Of a stretch of 64,000 nucleotides of DNA, positions 60,936 to 64,000 are shown in pieces (position 1 is the first letter of the stretch; every line of letters starts with the position of its first letter). The position numbers and the translations under genes are program-made. The stretch comes from Cellvibrionales bacterium UBA4451. GTDB taxonomy: Bacteria > Pseudomonadota > Gammaproteobacteria > Pseudomonadales > Porticoccaceae. Below the pieces are notes generated by a model. That model saw nothing but the letters and a program-made list of their open reading frames with translations. It was not told the origin of the DNA and did no database searches. The stretch covers positions 1 through 64,000 of the forward strand of contig DGPB01000004.1 of NCBI GenBank assembly GCA_002390285.1, written 5' to 3'.

Positions 60936-61774
60936 TAGTGGTCGGAGAAACCCAGATTGCGACAGAGGGCTGCATTGGCCTCGACCTGATTCATTGTGTA
61001 GAAATGTAGCCCTGGTGCACCACCCGCCAACAATTTTTCACAGAGGCTAGTGACCACTTCTAAGCCGAATGCCTTGATACTTTCAGTGTCATTCCCGTAC
61101 TGCTGAAGTCGCTGGCGAATCCAGCGGGGGATGTCGGCGCCACAGTTATCAGAAAACCGAATCAAATTTTGATAGTTAATGATGGGCATAATCCCGGGAA
61201 TAATGGGCTGGTCGATACCCGTTTTTCGACATTGATCCAGAAAATAAAAGTAGCTATCGGCATTGTAAAAATACTGGGTGATGGCGCGGTTGGCTCCAGC
61301 TTCAAATTTTTTGCCTAGCCAGTAGATATCCTTCTCGTAGCTTTCTGCCTCCGGGTGGATTTCCGGATAAGCCGCAACTAACAGTTCAAAGGTATCGCCA
61401 AAGTGTTGGCGGATAAAGCCGACTAGCTCATTTGCATAAACAAGCTGCCCAGCACCACCCATGCCTGAGGGCAGGTCACCGCGCAGGGTAACGATGCGAT
61501 TGATCCCTGCATCCTTGTAACTTTGGAGTAATGCCAAAACGGATTCTCGGCTATCTCCACCAATGGATAAATGGGGTGATGCATTAGAGCCGGCGCCCTG
61601 TATCTCAAGCACAATATCACGGGTGAATTCACGAGTGGAGCCACCAGCCCCATAGGTTACCGAGAAAAATTCTGGCTTAAATTTGGCCAGTTGACGATGG
61701 GTGTCGCGAAGCTTTTCTCTACCCTCGGGGGTCTTAGGTGGAAAAAACTCAAAGCTGATGTGTTGATTTGTCAT
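60935..61774 (-). CDS. metF: 5,10-methylenetetrahydrofolate reductase
   Basis: A 279-residue FAD enzyme producing 5-methyltetrahydrofolate for methionine synthase. The N-terminus ISFEFFPPKTPEG carries the catalytic glutamate; VTYGAGGSTRE, LRGDLP and ITQYFYNADSY follow. It is in the metK-ahcY-metF-rsmE run, 71 bp after ahcY. The product regenerates the methionine used by metK. Confidence 0.97.
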   Translation of the reverse strand: MTNQHISFEFFPPKTPEGREKLRDTHRQLAKFKPEFFSVTYGAGGSTREFTRDIVLEIQGAGSNASPHLSIGGDSRESVLALLQSYKDAGINRIVTLRGDLPSGMGGAGQLVYANELVGFIRQHFGDTFELLVAAYPEIHPEAESYEKDIYWLGKKFEAGANRAITQYFYNADSYFYFLDQCRKTGIDQPIIPGIMPIINYQNLIRFSDNCGADIPRWIRQRLQQYGNDTESIKAFGLEVVTSLCEKLLAGGAPGLHFYTMNQVEANAALCRNLGFSDH

Positions 61775-61845
61775 AGTCTGTAAGTTCGTTATCGTTATTT
61801 ATGCCTGTTAACGAGGCTTATCTTCTTGATGCGAAATCTTAACGA

Positions 61846-63210
61846 TTAATACCGGTAGCTATCGCCTTTAAATGGCCCCTCCATGGGTACATTAATGTAC
61901 TCAGCTTGTTCAGGCTTGAGACGAGTAATGACACCGCTGAAGCCGTTGACCATATGAGCAGCAACCTCTTCATCGAGCTTTTTGGGCAGCACTTCAACGC
62001 GTAATAGTTCAGCTTTGGTTGCTGTATCTTGGTTGGCAAATTTCTGTTTGTACAGATGGATTTGAGCCAGCACCTGATTGGCGAATGAGCCGTCCATCAC
62101 TCGGCTTGGATGGCCAGTGGCATTGCCCAGGTTGACCAGTCGACCCTCAGAGAGAAGCAGTAGGTGATCATTCGTCTCGCGGTTGCGGAATACCTTGTGT
62201 ACCTGTGGCTTTATTTCTTCCCACTGCCAGGTTTTACGCATATAGTCAGTGTCGATTTCATTATCGAAGTGACCGATATTACTAACGACACAGCCCGATT
62301 TCAGCGCGGCCAAAATATCTGCATCGCAGACGTTGTAGTTACCAGTGCAGGTGACGACGAGATCAATTGTTGCCAGCAAGTCAGTGTTAACGCCCTTTGA
62401 TGGATCGCCATCCCGATAGGTGGATACCACTTCAAAACCATCCATGCAGGCTTGCATGGCGCAGATAGGATCGACCTCAGTTACTTTTACAATCATTCCT
62501 TCCTGGTTCAGGGATTGAGCCGAACCCTTGCCCACATCACCATAGCCAATCACCAAGGCTTTTTTACCCGCCAGCAGGTGGTCGGTGGCGCGCTTGATCG
62601 CATCGTTAAGGCTGTGACGGCATCCATACTTATTGTCATTCTTTGATTTGGTGACTGAGTCGTTCACGTTGATGGCGGGTACTTTCAGTTCACCCTTACT
62701 CAGCATGTCATACAGGCGGTGAACCCCAGTGGTCGTTTCCTCGGTGATGCCGTGAACATTGTCCAATACTTGTGGGTATTTCTCGTGCAGCAGGGCGGTC
62801 AAATCACCCCCATCATCAAGTACCATGTTGGCGGCCCAGGGTTGGCCGTCTTTCAAGACCTGTTGCTCCAGGCACCATTCGTATTCTTCCTCCGTTTCAC
62901 CCTTCCAGGCAAACACGGGCGTGCCATTGGCTGCAATGGCCGCAGCTGCGTGGTCTTGAGTGGAAAAAATATTGCAAGATGTCCAGCGTACCTGGGCACC
63001 CAATGCTTCCAACGTTTCAATTAAAACGGCGGTTTGGATAGTCATGTGAATGCAGCCGAGAATGTTTGTTCCCGCCAGTGGTTGTTCAGTTCGGTATTGC
63101 TCGCGCAGGGCCATCAATGCGGGCATTTCAGTTTCGGCAATGGAAATTTCCTTGCGGCCCCATTCGGCGAGGCTGATATCGGCAACTTTATAGTCGTTAG
63201 CTGTGGTCAT
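61846..63210 (-). CDS. ahcY: S-adenosylhomocysteine hydrolase
   Basis: A 454-residue NAD-dependent hydrolase splitting S-adenosylhomocysteine into adenosine and homocysteine. GCIHMTIQTAVLIETL, TEETTTGVHRLY, NVNDSVTKSKNDNKYGCRHS, the NAD loop GYGDVGKGSA and C-terminal DSYRY-like GDSYRY are present. It lies 65 bp after metK. The gaps around it were inspected for an SAH riboswitch, and none was evident. Confidence 0.97.
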   Translation of the reverse strand: MTTANDYKVADISLAEWGRKEISIAETEMPALMALREQYRTEQPLAGTNILGCIHMTIQTAVLIETLEALGAQVRWTSCNIFSTQDHAAAAIAANGTPVFAWKGETEEEYEWCLEQQVLKDGQPWAANMVLDDGGDLTALLHEKYPQVLDNVHGITEETTTGVHRLYDMLSKGELKVPAINVNDSVTKSKNDNKYGCRHSLNDAIKRATDHLLAGKKALVIGYGDVGKGSAQSLNQEGMIVKVTEVDPICAMQACMDGFEVVSTYRDGDPSKGVNTDLLATIDLVVTCTGNYNVCDADILAALKSGCVVSNIGHFDNEIDTDYMRKTWQWEEIKPQVHKVFRNRETNDHLLLLSEGRLVNLGNATGHPSRVMDGSFANQVLAQIHLYKQKFANQDTATKAELLRVEVLPKKLDEEVAAHMVNGFSGVITRLKPEQAEYINVPMEGPFKGDSYRY

Positions 63211-63275
63211 GTTTATTCCTTACAAATTAGTGTGTTGGGTTTTTATTGGCAGTTAAAACAGCTTGAAAAATAGAT

Positions 63276-64000
63276 TTATAAGGCTGCTTTGAGCACCTCG
63301 GCTTTATCCGTTTTTTCCCAGGTGAAGTTCTCTTCTTCGCGGCCAAAATGCCCGTAGGCGGCTGTGGCTCGGTAAATAGGGCGCTTCAAGTCGAGCATGT
63401 CGATCAAGCCCTGGGGACGAAGATCAAAGTTTTCTCTGACCAAGGCGACAATCTCTTCATCGCTTAGCTTGCCGGTACCGAAGGTATTAATGCTGATGGA
63501 GGTGGGCTCAGCCACACCAATAGCGTAGGACACCTGTATCTCACAGCGATCGGCTAATCCGGCAGCAACAATATTTTTTGCCACATAACGGCCTGCATAG
63601 GCGGCGGAACGGTCTACCTTGGAGGGGTCCTTTCCAGAGAAGGCGCCACCACCGTGGTGCGCCATTCCGCCGTAGGTATCCACAATAATTTTACGGCCGG
63701 TTAGCCCGCAGTCACCCATGGGACCCCCGATAATGAACTGGCCGGTGGGGTTGATATGGTATTGGGTATCGGCATGCAGCCACTCTTCCGGCAAAATCGG
63801 TTTAATAATCTCTTCACGTACCGCCTCCTGTAAATCAGTGAGGGAAATGTCGGGTGAATGCTGGGTAGACAGTACAACAGCATCCACAGCTACTGGCTTT
63901 CCATCGGCATAGCGCAGGGTCACTTGGCTTTTGGCATCCGGGCGGAGCCAAGGTAGCACGCCATGCTTACGCAGATGTGCCTGGCGTTCTACCAGTCGGT
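63276..64000 (-). CDS. metK: S-adenosylmethionine synthetase, 3' part
   Basis: The C-terminal 240 or so residues of MetK; the 5' end is beyond the right edge. The frame enters at 64000 and reads LVERQAHLRKHGVLPWLRPDAK without a start. GGPMGDCGLTGRKIIVDTYGG and GGGAFSGKDPSKVDRS in outline are the diagnostic signatures. It makes the SAM used by rsmD, trmB, rsmE and the ArsM-like enzyme. It leads the metK-ahcY-metF-rsmE run. Confidence 0.97.
   Translation of the reverse strand, partial: RLVERQAHLRKHGVLPWLRPDAKSQVTLRYADGKPVAVDAVVLSTQHSPDISLTDLQEAVREEIIKPILPEEWLHADTQYHINPTGQFIIGGPMGDCGLTGRKIIVDTYGGMAHHGGGAFSGKDPSKVDRSAAYAGRYVAKNIVAAGLADRCEIQVSYAIGVAEPTSISINTFGTGKLSDEEIVALVRENFDLRPQGLIDMLDLKRPIYRATAAYGHFGREEENFTWEKTDKAEVLKAAL

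Noticed and set aside
63211..63275. Possible SAH riboswitch before ahcY
   Set aside because: The 65-bp gap is short and lacks the conserved SAH-riboswitch core; the 71-bp ahcY-metF gap also shows none.
1..64000. CRISPR array, prophage or insertion sequence
   Set aside because: No repeat-spacer pattern, transposase, integrase or phage structural gene was seen in either strand.

Overview
The window is chromosomal DNA, roughly half GC, from a gammaproteobacterium, most likely a marine heterotroph related to the Pseudomonas/Cellvibrionales branch. Evidence: Pseudomonas-type gene order (metX-metW-DUF4426-rdgB-hemW; coaBC-algC-argB; FKBP isomerase next to rsd/algQ and dsbB), an E. coli-like block (slmA, coaBC, radC, rpmB, rpmG, mutM, coaD), a Crc-like protein, LrgAB, and the engB/cytochrome c4/dsbA locus. 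No tRNA, rRNA, insertion sequence, prophage or CRISPR array was recognised.

Layout. 1-4961: a probable sigma-E-driven small RNA, engB, cytochrome c4, dsbA, serC and serA. 4977-8611: a two-gene sensory operon (periplasmic binding protein plus a GacS/BarA-like hybrid kinase) whose kinase has an in-frame stop. 9048-11585: pdxH, rho, trxA. 11930-16030: accessory block with a TVP38-flavoprotein fusion, an ArsM-like methyltransferase and an AT-rich, interrupted HEPN-like gene. 16109-21128: hemW, rdgB, DUF4426, metW, metX and a Crc-like gene. 21294-25845: a DUF4124-type protein, slmA, argB, algC. 25856-31105: coaBC, radC, two ribosomal protein genes, a lone exbD, mutM, coaD, rsmD. 31154-36121: ftsY-ftsE-ftsX-rpoH, DUF423, trmB. 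36171-44862: universal stress protein, elbB, a TIGR02444 protein, FKBP isomerase, rsd, lrgB/lrgA, dsbB, a decayed HPP gene, acpH, gshA. 45015-49873: an RND efflux pair and a DUF2721 protein. 49906-60093: an acetone carboxylase locus. 60201-64000: rsmE, metF, ahcY and the 3' part of metK (activated methyl cycle).

The most distinctive region is the acetone carboxylase locus. A sigma-54 activator (acxR-like) is divergent from acxABC. The intergenic region has a consensus -24/-12 promoter and an upstream inverted repeat. acxABC has the codon bias of very highly expressed genes, a CUUG-tetraloop hairpin lies between acxB and acxC, and a strong terminator follows. Next come a SecB-family chaperone gene and a gamma-glutamyltransferase gene without a signal peptide. 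The three enzyme subunits would let the cell grow on acetone by ATP-dependent carboxylation to acetoacetate; the SecB-like and GGT-like genes have no established place in that pathway.

Three genes (hybrid kinase, HEPN-like, HPP) are each broken by a single premature stop compatible with a C-to-T or G-to-A change. This could be gene decay, strain polymorphism or sequence error. Starts were chosen by Shine-Dalgarno position and family length where the longest frame looked too long.
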